Shown here piece by piece: positions 54,557 through 63,242 of a DNA stretch of 64,000 nt. The DNA lies in the NCBI GenBank assembly GCA_021773355.1, contig JAJFKE010000046.1, positions 124,001-188,000 on the forward strand. The letters run 5' to 3'. This DNA comes from Gammaproteobacteria bacterium. Lineage in GTDB: Bacteria; Pseudomonadota; Gammaproteobacteria; Pseudomonadales; Pseudohongiellaceae. The position numbers and the translations under genes are program-made. Every line of letters starts with the position of its first letter. Position 1 is the first letter of the stretch. The notes below the pieces were generated by a model. It worked only from the letters and a program-made list of their open reading frames with translations, ran no database searches and was not told where the DNA came from.

Positions 54557-56476
54557 TCAATCACACATGTCCTGGTAAGAATTTTCTATATCAAGAGATA
54601 TTTCCGCTGTGAGCCCTGCAACAGCTATGCTGTGCGTACTAAGATCAATTGATTCGCTGCCCAATACATTGTGATCAAACTTGTAGATTGTCCGATTTTC
54701 TCCTTCCGATGTTGAACTATCATAGGCCTTGCTAGCTTCCATCACGCTCTCATTCAGCAATTTGTAGTTTGAAATCGCGCGCGCGCCATGTCGTCGAGTC
54801 AACATTTGTTCAACGATATGTGGGGCCAGAATGGAGGCGCTCGCATTATTGCCTCCGAAGCCTTTCGAGTTAATGATAACAGCGTCCATTCCCTGTTTGC
54901 CCACTTCCTTATGCTGTAACAAAAAATCGATGCTGCGGTGATCAACATCGTCGGCGATTTCATCGACTGTGAGGATGCCTGGAATTATTCCTTCGGCCCA
55001 GACCCCCAGGCTCGCAGCCAGTTGGTCTCCTGATGATGAAGCAAGTGAATGCCCTATATAGGACTTTACTGCGGCGATTGGCCAATCTTGAATTCCGAAT
55101 GTTTCAGCGATGCGATTTATGATGTGTGATTCTGTTTGACGGTTTTGTAGAGTTCCGGTGCCATGGGCTTGAACATAGCTGCGCTTTGCCAAACCTTCTT
55201 GCCCGATTATATTTTTCGTGGCGGCCGCTGCTTTCGCCATAGAAATATAGTTGCCTAGTCCTGGACTGGCGATGGACTTCTTAAAGCCATCAGCGTTAAT
55301 AAAAACTTCGTTAATACCCGCATAAATATTCGCACCTAATTCTAATGCCAAATCATCGTCAAAAAGTACAATGCACTGCGCTGACTCAGCTAGAGTGAAA
55401 CCTGCGTTGTAGCCGAACGGTCTGCAGGCGCGGCGATAATTGGGAGTATCATTTTCGTTTAGATTATCTAGCTGACGTAAGGAGGCATCATCGGCCAGAG
55501 CGCCCATTGTTGCGAATCCATCAAATATTTCCGGAACCAAAGGTGCTTCGCTGGTTCCGACGATAATCACGCGATGACTACCCGCTTGGATATCCCTGAT
55601 ACCTTGGCGCAGGTTGTAAAGAAAAGTAGCGCAGGCAGCTACATTGGTGCCAGTTGTTCCTAAATTTCCGAGCAGGTAAGCGTTGATGAAGTCAGCTGGC
55701 ATTTCCGCGTAGCCCAGAGGAAGTTGCTTCGAGCTGACCTTTTTGCCCAGCAGTCTCGCTTGCATCATGCCGCCATAGCCGTTGTAGTCGAGTTGACTCA
55801 TGCCACTGCCTGCATAAACCGCTATTTGGTCAGGTGCTACTTTCTGCTTTACGCTATCCCAATCGATACCCATGGAGTTTATGGCGTCAGAGGCAGCGAA
55901 CACAGTCAGTTGCAATCCCCTAGGATGATTTCTGGCTGGGTATAAACTGGCAGGGTCGAAGCCTGAAGGAAGTTGTCCTGCGCTGTGTACCGCTATTTCG
56001 CGTGTACACTTGAGCATTACTTCGAAACTGTCTGTGGCCCTGACTCGAACATTGCCGTTGTTGTCTGTATCAGAGAGTGTCCAGCCTGATGGTAGCGGGG
56101 TTGGTAAATCTTTTCGGCGCAATTCGAACTCGAGTTCCCCTTGGTCCGGACCCGCCAAAGTTGCGCGTCGGTGGAAAGGCAACAAATCAGGATTAAATAG
56201 ATTGTTCTCCAACGCTCGAATGAGCGAACCCTGACTAAGTGCGGGCATGAGCTGATTGAGATGGCTTTTCAACTCAACCTCGGTTCCCCGAGCATCAAGC
56301 CATCTGCCGTTTTGCTTGCTGAGCTGGCCGGTTAAGGCCGCAAGATTCGTATAGGTGTGCCGAACCTGATTATCCGGTAATGCGTCTACGACCATGCGTC
56401 GATAGCCATGATGACCCGAACTGCGTCCTGCCGCATTGATACCACCAAAACCGGTGATTACAGGTAACTTTGCCAT
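54557..56476 (-). CDS. Beta-ketoacyl synthase-like protein, long form
   Basis: 639 residues. The thiolase-fold core has the catalytic Cys in GTNVAACATFLYN near residue 278, His in VQAHGTGTLQNRQTESHI near residue 437 and His in KSYIGHSLASSSGDQLAASLG near residue 472, the KAS triad, plus NSKGFGGNNASASIL. About 170 extra residues precede the core. It is longer than FabB/FabF and probably takes part in a specialised fatty-acid or polyketide step. No acyl carrier protein or ketoreductase gene is adjacent. Confidence 0.85.
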   Translation of the reverse strand: MAKLPVITGFGGINAAGRSSGHHGYRRMVVDALPDNQVRHTYTNLAALTGQLSKQNGRWLDARGTEVELKSHLNQLMPALSQGSLIRALENNLFNPDLLPFHRRATLAGPDQGELEFELRRKDLPTPLPSGWTLSDTDNNGNVRVRATDSFEVMLKCTREIAVHSAGQLPSGFDPASLYPARNHPRGLQLTVFAASDAINSMGIDWDSVKQKVAPDQIAVYAGSGMSQLDYNGYGGMMQARLLGKKVSSKQLPLGYAEMPADFINAYLLGNLGTTGTNVAACATFLYNLRQGIRDIQAGSHRVIIVGTSEAPLVPEIFDGFATMGALADDASLRQLDNLNENDTPNYRRACRPFGYNAGFTLAESAQCIVLFDDDLALELGANIYAGINEVFINADGFKKSIASPGLGNYISMAKAAAATKNIIGQEGLAKRSYVQAHGTGTLQNRQTESHIINRIAETFGIQDWPIAAVKSYIGHSLASSSGDQLAASLGVWAEGIIPGILTVDEIADDVDHRSIDFLLQHKEVGKQGMDAVIINSKGFGGNNASASILAPHIVEQMLTRRHGARAISNYKLLNESVMEASKAYDSSTSEGENRTIYKFDHNVLGSESIDLSTHSIAVAGLTAEISLDIENSYQDMCD

Positions 56477-56764
56477 ATCGCTGTGCCTTTATTGGGTCGT
56501 GCAATGTCTTACCATTGACCTAATAGGACTATAGTGGGGTTTCTAGAAAAAACTTTAGGTTAAATTGGACAGTAACTATGTCATATTGGCCAAACAGCTG
56601 ATAAGTCTCCAGGCTTGGGTCAATGTTGAAATTAGTGACCTGAATTTTCGCTTTAATCCAGATATCTGAATTCCATCGGTATCTCTAGGAGTGCTTGCAT
56701 AAAGCTATCGCCACACATAGCATGTCTAAAAGCTACTAATCATAAGATTTCCTTCGGAGGAACC

Positions 56765-57634
56765 ATGAGTATCAAGAAAATAGCCGCTGCAATTTTGCTA
56801 GTAACGGGGATCGGTGCTGTTACGTCGGTGCTAGCTCAAGACGACAGATTCGCAAACGTAACCATAGAGACGGTTGCAGTTCGTGGCAATATCTCCATGC
56901 TGATTGGCTCAGGAGGGAATATTGGGGTTTCCGCAGGTGAAGACGGTCTGTTGATCATTGATGATCAATACGCACCACTGGCCGCAAAAATCAGAGCAGC
57001 ACTGTCTCAGTTGGGATCCGATTCCCCCAAGTTTTTATTAAATACGCACTTTCATGGAGACCATACTGGCGGCAATGCTGATTTCGGTGTCGCCAGCATT
57101 ATTATTGCCCATGAAAATGTGAGAGGCCGGCTAGTAGCAGGGGATTCGCCAGCTTCTGCGCTGCCCGTAGTCACTTATGATGACGATGTAAGCGTACATT
57201 TTAACGGTGAGGACATTACCCTGATTCATATGCCTCGGGGTCATACCGATACGGACAGCGTGGTGCTGTTTGCCGATACCAATGTCATTCACATGGGCGA
57301 TCATTTTTTCAATGGTGGCTTTCCGTTTGTCGATTTAGCCAGTGGCGGTACAGTGCAGGGCTACATCAGTAATCTGGAAAAGGCCTTGTCCTGGATAGAT
57401 GACGATACAGCGGTTATTCCCGGTCATGGCCCCTTGGGCACGAAGGCCGATCTGCTAGCCTTCTACAATGTAGTTAAGGATACTTCAACTACGATTCGCG
57501 TGATGAAGTCACAGCAAATGAGCAAGGAGCAGGCGGTAGCGGCAGGCTTGGCTGATGAATATGACTCTTGGGGGCAGGGTTTTATCAATGAGCAGCGCTG
57601 GATTGAAACTGTTTTTGACAGTTATCCTCGCTAG
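56765..57634 (+). CDS. Exported MBL-fold metallo-hydrolase
   Basis: 289 residues with a signal peptide (MSIKKIAAAILLVTGIGAVTSVLA/QDD). The zinc motif is THFHGDHTGGN near residue 97; further ligands lie in MPRGHTDTDSVVLF, HMGDHFFNGGFPFVD and VIPGHGPLG. It belongs to the broad periplasmic MBL group that includes B3-like and quinoprotein-relay enzymes; beta-lactamase activity cannot be inferred. A strong GGAGGA precedes the ATG. Confidence 0.9.
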   Translation: MSIKKIAAAILLVTGIGAVTSVLAQDDRFANVTIETVAVRGNISMLIGSGGNIGVSAGEDGLLIIDDQYAPLAAKIRAALSQLGSDSPKFLLNTHFHGDHTGGNADFGVASIIIAHENVRGRLVAGDSPASALPVVTYDDDVSVHFNGEDITLIHMPRGHTDTDSVVLFADTNVIHMGDHFFNGGFPFVDLASGGTVQGYISNLEKALSWIDDDTAVIPGHGPLGTKADLLAFYNVVKDTSTTIRVMKSQQMSKEQAVAAGLADEYDSWGQGFINEQRWIETVFDSYPR

Positions 57635-57713
57635 TTATTTCCGTCCAAGGTAATAACCTGGCTGGTAATGCGGAGTTGGACTCGTCAGTGCTGCTGGTGA
57701 GTTTGCGCTAATC

Positions 57714-58250
57714 ATGAACAAGCAAGACGATTTTCACTCTACACTGAATCGCTTACATCAAGCATTGGGTATCCCGCCGCAATATGGGGACAACTGTAAG
57801 TTGCCCCTGTGCCGCGAGCCGGAAACTCTGGTGGATACAGAGCTCGATTTCTACAAGCGGCCGCAGCGATTGACCCCTCTGGCTTTTGCCGCCTGGTCCA
57901 GAATGCGGGAAGCCGCTGTGGAGCAAGGCATTTCCCTTTTCCTTATTTCCGCATTTCGTGGGCTACAGTATCAGTACGATTTAATTGCACACAAACTTCA
58001 GGATGGCCAAAGCCTGGAGCAAATACTCATGGTGAACGCGGCTCCAGGTTATAGCGAGCATCACAGCGGTCGTGCCGTAGACCTGGGCACACTGGGCTGC
58101 GGCGCGCTTACCGAAGAATTCGAAAATACTGAGGCTTATCAATGGCTTGTTCTAAATGCCGAGGCCTACGATTTTCACCTGAGTTACCCGCGTGAAAATC
58201 CCTATGGAATAGATTTTGAGCCCTGGCACTGGTGTCATTTGGGCGAGTAA
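57714..58250 (+). CDS. M15/VanY-type D-alanyl-D-alanine carboxypeptidase-like protein
   Basis: 178 residues. Zinc-site motifs of the M15 family: SAFRGLQYQYDLI, APGYSEHHSGRAVDLG (His and Asp ligands in S-x-H-x-x-G-x-A-x-D) and FEPWHWCHLG (catalytic Glu and last His). No clear signal peptide, so it could act on recycled peptides in the cytoplasm or be exported otherwise. Acts on D-Ala-terminated peptides if the family role holds. Confidence 0.87.
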   Translation: MNKQDDFHSTLNRLHQALGIPPQYGDNCKLPLCREPETLVDTELDFYKRPQRLTPLAFAAWSRMREAAVEQGISLFLISAFRGLQYQYDLIAHKLQDGQSLEQILMVNAAPGYSEHHSGRAVDLGTLGCGALTEEFENTEAYQWLVLNAEAYDFHLSYPRENPYGIDFEPWHWCHLGE

Positions 58251-58311
58251 CTTATTTAGACAAACGCAATTGAAACAGGTAATCTAGAACTCGCACTACT
58301 AAGGAGAGGGG

Positions 58312-58500
58312 ATGTTCGAGATTTATCACCCGCTGCATTTAACGCCGCAATATCTGAATACTTCAGTATTTAGCTCCTTTACTCAAACTCAATTTTCTTC
58401 CCAACTGAACCCTAAACATCTTCCATTTATTGAAGCATGGCTAGTGCGTATCCGAAATTATTGGCGGCTACTGGCTAGCTCTACCATGGTCGAAAATTGA
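58312..58500 (+). CDS. Small hypothetical protein, 62 residues
   Basis: The only support is a strong AAGGAG (58301-58306) well placed before ATG 58312, and no overlap with other genes. The product (MFEIYHPLHLTPQYL...) is not recognised and has no membrane segment. It lies between the VanY-type and HPF genes. It may be real or chance. Confidence 0.35.
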   Translation: MFEIYHPLHLTPQYLNTSVFSSFTQTQFSSQLNPKHLPFIEAWLVRIRNYWRLLASSTMVEN

Positions 58501-58595
58501 CCAGGAACACTACGTATTTCTTGGAGGAGGAAGTATTTAAGTAGAAACTAGATTTGTAATTCGCCATTTGAATGAAAATAAGGAGGTAGTACTTT

Positions 58596-59015
58596 ATGAC
58601 TAATGAATTCCAGGTTGTGTATCACAATATCGATCAAACAGATGCTATTAGTGAAGCGGTACAAAAACGCATAGGGAAATTAGAGCGTTTTTGCGATCAA
58701 ATTATCAATGGTCGAGTAGTATTGGATTCCCCGCACAATAACCATCATAAGGGAAAAGTTTATTCGGTAAGTCTGGAGATCCATACGCCTACTTTAGAAG
58801 TCCGGGTTAACCAGGATCAACATGATAACCATGCGCATGAAGATTTATATATAGCGATAAGAGATGCATTCAACGTGGCAGAGAGACAATTCAAATCAGT
58901 CGATAAAAAGCATAGAGCTACACCTCTTCACAGAGAAGTAGAACCAATGTCGCTGGATGCAGAGGCTTTCGATGATGAAGATTCGAAAGATACTAGCAAT
59001 GAGGCGGCCGCTTAA
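58596..59015 (+). CDS. HPF/RaiA family ribosome-associated protein
   Basis: 139 residues of the S30AE/HPF fold: YHNIDQTDAISEAVQKRIGKLERFCDQI at the start and HEDLYIAIRDAFNVAERQFK in the second half, followed by an acidic tail. The family binds the 30S subunit in stationary phase and inhibits or dimerises ribosomes. A perfect AAGGAGG precedes ATG 58596. The DUF1244 gene follows after 3 bp. Unlike the classical hpf it is not next to rpoN. Confidence 0.88.
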   Translation: MTNEFQVVYHNIDQTDAISEAVQKRIGKLERFCDQIINGRVVLDSPHNNHHKGKVYSVSLEIHTPTLEVRVNQDQHDNHAHEDLYIAIRDAFNVAERQFKSVDKKHRATPLHREVEPMSLDAEAFDDEDSKDTSNEAAA

Positions 59016-59018
59016 CAG

Positions 59019-59327
59019 ATGGCGGGTTCAGGAATGGAAGAGCTTAAACGATTAGAAATAGAAGCGGCAACGTTCAGAAAGCTGTTGCAGCATTTGGATG
59101 AACACAAGGAAGTGCAAAATATTGATCTAATGAACCTGGCGAGTTTTTGTCGAAACTGTCTGTCGAAATGGTATGTGGCGGAAGCACAATCTCGCGGCTT
59201 GGATATCGATTATGAAGCGGCGAGGGAATTGGTCTACGGCATGCCTTATTCCGATTGGAAGTCTCAATATCAAGCGGATGCTAGCGCCGATCAGCTACAA
59301 AAATTTAATGAGCGACCCGCTGAATGA
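59019..59327 (+). CDS. DUF1244 family protein
   Basis: 102 residues with the conserved DLMNLASFCRNCLSKWYVAEA and YGMPYSDWKSQYQ. The Cys-x2-Cys and Trp residues are family hallmarks; the function is unknown. It starts at ATG 59019, 3 bp after the HPF-like gene; ATG 59034 is an alternative. Co-transcribed with that gene. Confidence 0.9.
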   Translation: MAGSGMEELKRLEIEAATFRKLLQHLDEHKEVQNIDLMNLASFCRNCLSKWYVAEAQSRGLDIDYEAARELVYGMPYSDWKSQYQADASADQLQKFNERPAE

Positions 59328-59332
59328 ATGGC

Positions 59333-59364
59333 GGGGAATCTCTGACTATAGTCAGAGATTCCCC
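59333..59364. terminator. Strong hairpin shared by DUF1244 and the GlxA-type regulator
   Basis: GGGGAATCTCTGAC (59333-59346) and GTCAGAGATTCCCC (59351-59364) are exact complements with a TATA loop. It lies between two convergent genes and probably ends both transcripts. U-runs are weak on both sides. Confidence 0.75.
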
Positions 59365-59372
59365 TGGCTCTG

Positions 59373-60377
59373 CTAATTCTCAATATTGCTTTCTGCACGG
59401 AACAGTTTATTCCTTACCAGGCTTCTGTACTCGTTAGGCGTAACTGCGTTGAGTTTCTTAAATAGGCTGGTGAAGTAGCTGGCGTCATGGTAACCAACTA
59501 GATCGGCTGCTTCCGATACTGACAAATTACTCTGCTTCAATAATTTTTTTGCATGTGTAATTCTTAATTCCTGCAGGTAGCGTAGTGGCGAAGAGTTTGT
59601 GGCCAGTTTAAAGCGTCGATTTAGGGAGCGTATGCTGAGCTGGAATTTTTCCGCTACTTCAGAAATTAGTATTTCAGCCTGATAATTTTGATCAAGCCAC
59701 TCCTGCACTTTTATTATTTGCTCGTCGTGGTGACTTCTCTGCTGGTCTTCGCTTAACAGTAGTGATTCATAGGAACGTTTTAACTCGTGAGTGAATTGGC
59801 GGGAAATCTCATTAGCAATCGAATCCCCGTACAGTTGTTCCACAAAATGCAGCATGATGTCTCGTACCGCATTGACGCTGCCGGTGCAGAACAAATTACT
59901 GTCACTGGTAATAAAGCGCTTCCTTTGTAGCTTAATCTTAGGGTAGCGTTTCTCGAATTCGTCGAAGAAGCGCCAGTGTGTAGTAGCAAACTTGCCGTCC
60001 AGTAATCCGGCCTCTGCCAGAAAGAAGCTGCCGGTTACTGTAGAGCAGAGGATGCTTCCTTTTTCATATTGATTGCGAAGCCACTGCAGCATGTAACCGT
60101 GTTTCCTGAGGGATGCCTTGGGATTTCCCCAAATACCAGGAATAAAAATAAGATCACTTTTGCTGATTCTAGCCAAGTTGGTGGAGCAATTAATGGCGAG
60201 CCCACCGCTCAGTTCTAGCTGTATTTCCTCGTTACATGAGGCAAGCTCGATGCTTACTAATTTGTCTTTCTGTCTTCTTGCACGCGCGATGTCATTGGCC
60301 GCACTGAGCATTTCCAATGGTATGGTTACAGTTGAGCCTAGAGCCTTGGGTGCGGCGATGATGGTAACGTGTTTCAT
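59373..60377 (-). CDS. GlxA-type transcriptional regulator (DJ-1/PfpI plus AraC HTH)
   Basis: 334 residues. The N-terminal ~190 residues are a DJ-1/PfpI-like domain (VTIIAAPKALGSTVTIPLEML; GSILCSTVTGSFFLAEAGLLDG; Cys near residue 113 in SILCSTVTG). The C-terminal ~100 form an AraC double HTH (SEVAEKFQLSIRSLNRRFK; EAADLVGYHDASYFTSLFKK). Such regulators sense small metabolites such as amines or carnitine. It lies 12 bp after greB on the same strand, so possibly in one transcript. Confidence 0.93.
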   Translation of the reverse strand: MKHVTIIAAPKALGSTVTIPLEMLSAANDIARARRQKDKLVSIELASCNEEIQLELSGGLAINCSTNLARISKSDLIFIPGIWGNPKASLRKHGYMLQWLRNQYEKGSILCSTVTGSFFLAEAGLLDGKFATTHWRFFDEFEKRYPKIKLQRKRFITSDSNLFCTGSVNAVRDIMLHFVEQLYGDSIANEISRQFTHELKRSYESLLLSEDQQRSHHDEQIIKVQEWLDQNYQAEILISEVAEKFQLSIRSLNRRFKLATNSSPLRYLQELRITHAKKLLKQSNLSVSEAADLVGYHDASYFTSLFKKLNAVTPNEYRSLVRNKLFRAESNIEN

Positions 60378-60389
60378 GGTGGCGGCTGC

Positions 60390-60884
60390 TTAGTAGCTTA
60401 TAGCAAGCACATAATAAATCTTTCGACCATTGGGAGAATCAATCTCAATTTCGCTATCGATTACCTTGCCCAATAAGGCGCGTCCCAAAGGGGCATCTAT
60501 GCTTATGTATCCTTTTTGTGGGTTCAGTTCGTCAGGACCGACAATCTTATATTTAAAGGTCTGCTGTTCTTCGTCTTCCAGCGTTACCATTGCACCAAAG
60601 TATATTTTACTCGGATCTTCCGGAGGTTCCGAAACTACAGTCATTTCTTCCAATCTTTTGCTTAAGTATCGAACTCGGCGATCTATTTCGCGAAGTCGCT
60701 TCTTGCCATAGATATATTCAGCATTTTCTGAGCGATCTCCCAGCGCCGCTGCGTCAGAGACAGACTGGGTGACGATCGGCCTCTCAACCTTCCATAGCTG
60801 GTGCAGTTCAGCCTTTAGGATCTGTTCTCCCTCGGCAGTAATATATTTTGCGCCGGACTGCTGTGGTGGACGGTATCTGCTCAT
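60390..60884 (-). CDS. greB: Transcription elongation factor GreB
   Basis: GreB rescues backtracked RNA polymerase by stimulating RNA cleavage. The 164-residue product starts MSRYRPPQQSGAKYITAEGEQILKAELHQLW and contains the long coiled coil with the acidic tip (DAAALGDRSENAEYIYGKKRLREIDRR) followed by the FKBP-like domain ending in YYVLAISY. GreB rather than GreA because of the long basic N-terminal segment and length. Confidence 0.95.
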   Translation of the reverse strand: MSRYRPPQQSGAKYITAEGEQILKAELHQLWKVERPIVTQSVSDAAALGDRSENAEYIYGKKRLREIDRRVRYLSKRLEEMTVVSEPPEDPSKIYFGAMVTLEDEEQQTFKYKIVGPDELNPQKGYISIDAPLGRALLGKVIDSEIEIDSPNGRKIYYVLAISY

Positions 60885-60906
60885 AGTTTATTAAGGCTAC
60901 TTTTGC

Positions 60907-61893
60907 TTAGTAGCTTCGTCGATGCCACTCGACAATTCCACGTCCAATCGCTTGCGGGTTGTCTTCCTGAATATAGTGACTGCCGTAACCAACAAACTGT
61001 GTTTCAACATTGCGGTAGTTTTCTATCATCCACTGTGCACGTTCTGCTGTGATCATTACGCCAGGGTCAGCGTATTGAATAAGTTTAGGGGTATCCGATT
61101 CGCGCAGCCAGGTTTCGATTCGTCGAACCACAGCTACGTTCCGTGCTGGCTCTCCGGCGATTGGTAGTTCATTTGGCCATACGTATACAGGAAATCGTTT
61201 TTCTTGATCCAGGAATGGCTCGCGATATGCAGTCTTTTCGGCTTCGCTTAGGCTGCGAGTTACTGCCCCATTCAACAGAATGCCTTCGATAAACATATTG
61301 TCTTCGATTAATAGTTTTTTGCCAGTTTCCGGGTTTCGAAAATTACTAAAAAAGCCTGCGGTTTCCATGGGAAAAGCCGGTGGAACCAATGCTTCCATCA
61401 TCACAATGCCCTTGACGTTTGCCGTGTTCTGCATGGCGTAATTCAGACCCAGCACTGAGCCCCAGTCATGAATGACCAGGATGATATCTTCTAGCTCGCT
61501 GATGCGAATGAATTCTTCTATGTATTGGTAGTGAGTTTGAAATGTGTAGTCGAGATCGGTGGGCTGGTCGGACTTACCAAAGCCGATGTTATCTACTGCT
61601 ACAATTCTGTGATGAGGTGCAACGTAACGCATTACGTTACGCCATAAGTATGAAGATGTTGGATTACCATGAAGGAATAAGAAGGTATCACCATCGCTAT
61701 TTCCTTCATCAATATAGTGGAGTGTGTCTCCCTTGACTTCCACATATTTTGACTGGTACGGGAAATCAGCAGAGAAAACCCCCGCTCTGGGATCACTCCG
61801 GTCTTGGGCCAGCAGCCCGGAACTGAACAAAGCCATTATGAGTATCAGCAATGCCGGTGATTTTCGAAGTTTCTTGATTTTAGAGTAGATCAC
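60907..61893 (-). CDS. Exported haloalkane dehalogenase-like alpha/beta hydrolase
   Basis: 328 residues with a signal peptide (MIYSKIKKLRKSPALLILIMALFSSGLLA). The core has HGNPTSSYLWRN (oxyanion hole and halide-binding Asn), the nucleophile Asp in LVIHDWGSVLGL with the halide-stabilising Trp beside it, and the catalytic His in GYGSHYIQEDNP. These match haloalkane dehalogenases, which hydrolyse carbon-halogen bonds. Export is uncommon in the family. No halide-related genes surround it, and substrate range is unknown. Confidence 0.85.
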   Translation of the reverse strand: MIYSKIKKLRKSPALLILIMALFSSGLLAQDRSDPRAGVFSADFPYQSKYVEVKGDTLHYIDEGNSDGDTFLFLHGNPTSSYLWRNVMRYVAPHHRIVAVDNIGFGKSDQPTDLDYTFQTHYQYIEEFIRISELEDIILVIHDWGSVLGLNYAMQNTANVKGIVMMEALVPPAFPMETAGFFSNFRNPETGKKLLIEDNMFIEGILLNGAVTRSLSEAEKTAYREPFLDQEKRFPVYVWPNELPIAGEPARNVAVVRRIETWLRESDTPKLIQYADPGVMITAERAQWMIENYRNVETQFVGYGSHYIQEDNPQAIGRGIVEWHRRSY

Positions 61894-61969
61894 AATTTTC
61901 TCCTAGGCAGTATTGTTGTGCACCCTTGGCTGAGGCGGGTGGTTTAAGTCGGTACGGATGAAGGAGACT

Positions 61970-63055
61970 TCAGGATTCCAAGCCAAGGCTTAGTTGATCT
62001 TCCTTGCCAGCCGTTTTAGATGCAACTTCTGCGGGTATAAGTCTAACGCCCATTCCGAGCAACCTCACAGCTTTGTTTCCGCGCACAAATCCCTGCTCAC
62101 ACAGTGATCGATAGTTCCCACTATCGGTGGTAGAGGAAATCATTTCAACCGTTGTGCTGACGAAGTCGTGAAATTTAATTTTTACAAATTGTTTGTGAAT
62201 TTGATAGCCATCCCTCAGGTTTTCCATCCTCTTCGTTAGCTGCTGCTGGAGTTCAGGTAGTTCATTTAAACAGCTTTCCAGAGAAGGTAAATCCTCTGCA
62301 TAAGTATTTTCGACGCTAATAGATTTTCGCACACGCTCAGTTTGAACGGTTCGAGTATCGACTCCTCTGCTAAGACTATATAGCCTGTCACCAAAACTTC
62401 CAAAGTAGTCCCGTAGTTTATCCTTGCTGAGTTGTCTCAAGTCGCCACAATTTTCCAGGCCCAATCTTTTCATCTTTGCGGTTGTTACCCTGCCGACACC
62501 ATGTAGCTTCTTGACAGGTAACAGTGCCACAAATTCATCCACTTGTTGCGGCAGAATTACGTATTGCCCATCAGGCTTATTCCAGTCACTTGCGATCTTC
62601 GCCAAAAATTTGTTCGGAGCTATGCCCGCAGAAATAGTAATTCCTACCTTCTCCCACACCTCTTTGCGAATCGCCTCGGCAATCCTGGTAGCACTACCAT
62701 CAAAATGAGCGGACTGACTTACGTCAAGGTAGGCCTCATCAAGCGACAAGGGTTCTATCAAATCTGTATAGTTTTGAAACACTTCGTGAATAAGGCTGGA
62801 GGCGTGACGATACTTCTCCATATCCGGTCGGATGATGATTAGATCAGGGCAGAGTTTGCGAGCGGTGGCTGACGCCATGGCTGAATGGATGCCAAATTTT
62901 CGGGCTTCATAGTTGCAGGTGGCTACTACTCCGCGGCTATTAGGGGCGCCACCCACGGCAATCGGCAGTCCGGCTAGATCAGGATTGTCGCGCATCTCTA
63001 TGGATGCATAGAAACAGTCGCAGTCGCAGTGAATTATTTTGCGCAGAGGGTCCAT
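61970..63055 (-). CDS. dinB: DNA polymerase IV (Y family)
   Basis: DinB is the translesion polymerase induced in many bacteria by SOS. About 361 residues from ATG 63055, which gives the canonical MDPLRKIIHCDCDCFYASIEMRDNP; the frame continues upstream to 63166 into the MITE, but those codons are not family-like. Catalytic acidic residues are in DCDCFYASIE and EPLSLDEAYLDVS; the little-finger domain follows. The C-terminal beta-clamp-binding sequence may be QLSLGLES at the very end. No LexA box was located upstream. Confidence 0.95.
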   Translation of the reverse strand: MDPLRKIIHCDCDCFYASIEMRDNPDLAGLPIAVGGAPNSRGVVATCNYEARKFGIHSAMASATARKLCPDLIIIRPDMEKYRHASSLIHEVFQNYTDLIEPLSLDEAYLDVSQSAHFDGSATRIAEAIRKEVWEKVGITISAGIAPNKFLAKIASDWNKPDGQYVILPQQVDEFVALLPVKKLHGVGRVTTAKMKRLGLENCGDLRQLSKDKLRDYFGSFGDRLYSLSRGVDTRTVQTERVRKSISVENTYAEDLPSLESCLNELPELQQQLTKRMENLRDGYQIHKQFVKIKFHDFVSTTVEMISSTTDSGNYRSLCEQGFVRGNKAVRLLGMGVRLIPAEVASKTAGKEDQLSLGLES

Positions 63056-63147
63056 GACAAAATCTTGATCGACAGTACATATCTGAATAGCTGCCGCCAA
63101 ACTACAGCAGGACCGCGCATAAGTAAATGAGCAAAGGCCTGCTGTTT

Positions 63148-63234
63148 CTAAGGACCCTCTGATCAACTCTAAACCAAATGCCCCGAAGGGCGCTTCAGGC
63201 CACGCAAATTTGGAGTTAATCAGAGGCTCCCTAA
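63148..63234. mobile_element. Short MITE of IS5 type with CTAA target duplication
   Basis: The left end CTAAGGACCCTCTGATCAACT (63148-63168) and the right end, ending GGCTCCCTAA (63225-63234), carry inverted repeats homologous to the 17654 element. CTAA occurs in the same orientation at both ends, a direct 4-bp target duplication of YTAR type. Total ~87 bp including duplications. The interior GCCCCGAAGGGCGCTTCAGGC is shared in part with the longer copy. It sits in the dinB-serC gap. Confidence 0.8.
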
Positions 63235-63242
63235 GTCATATG

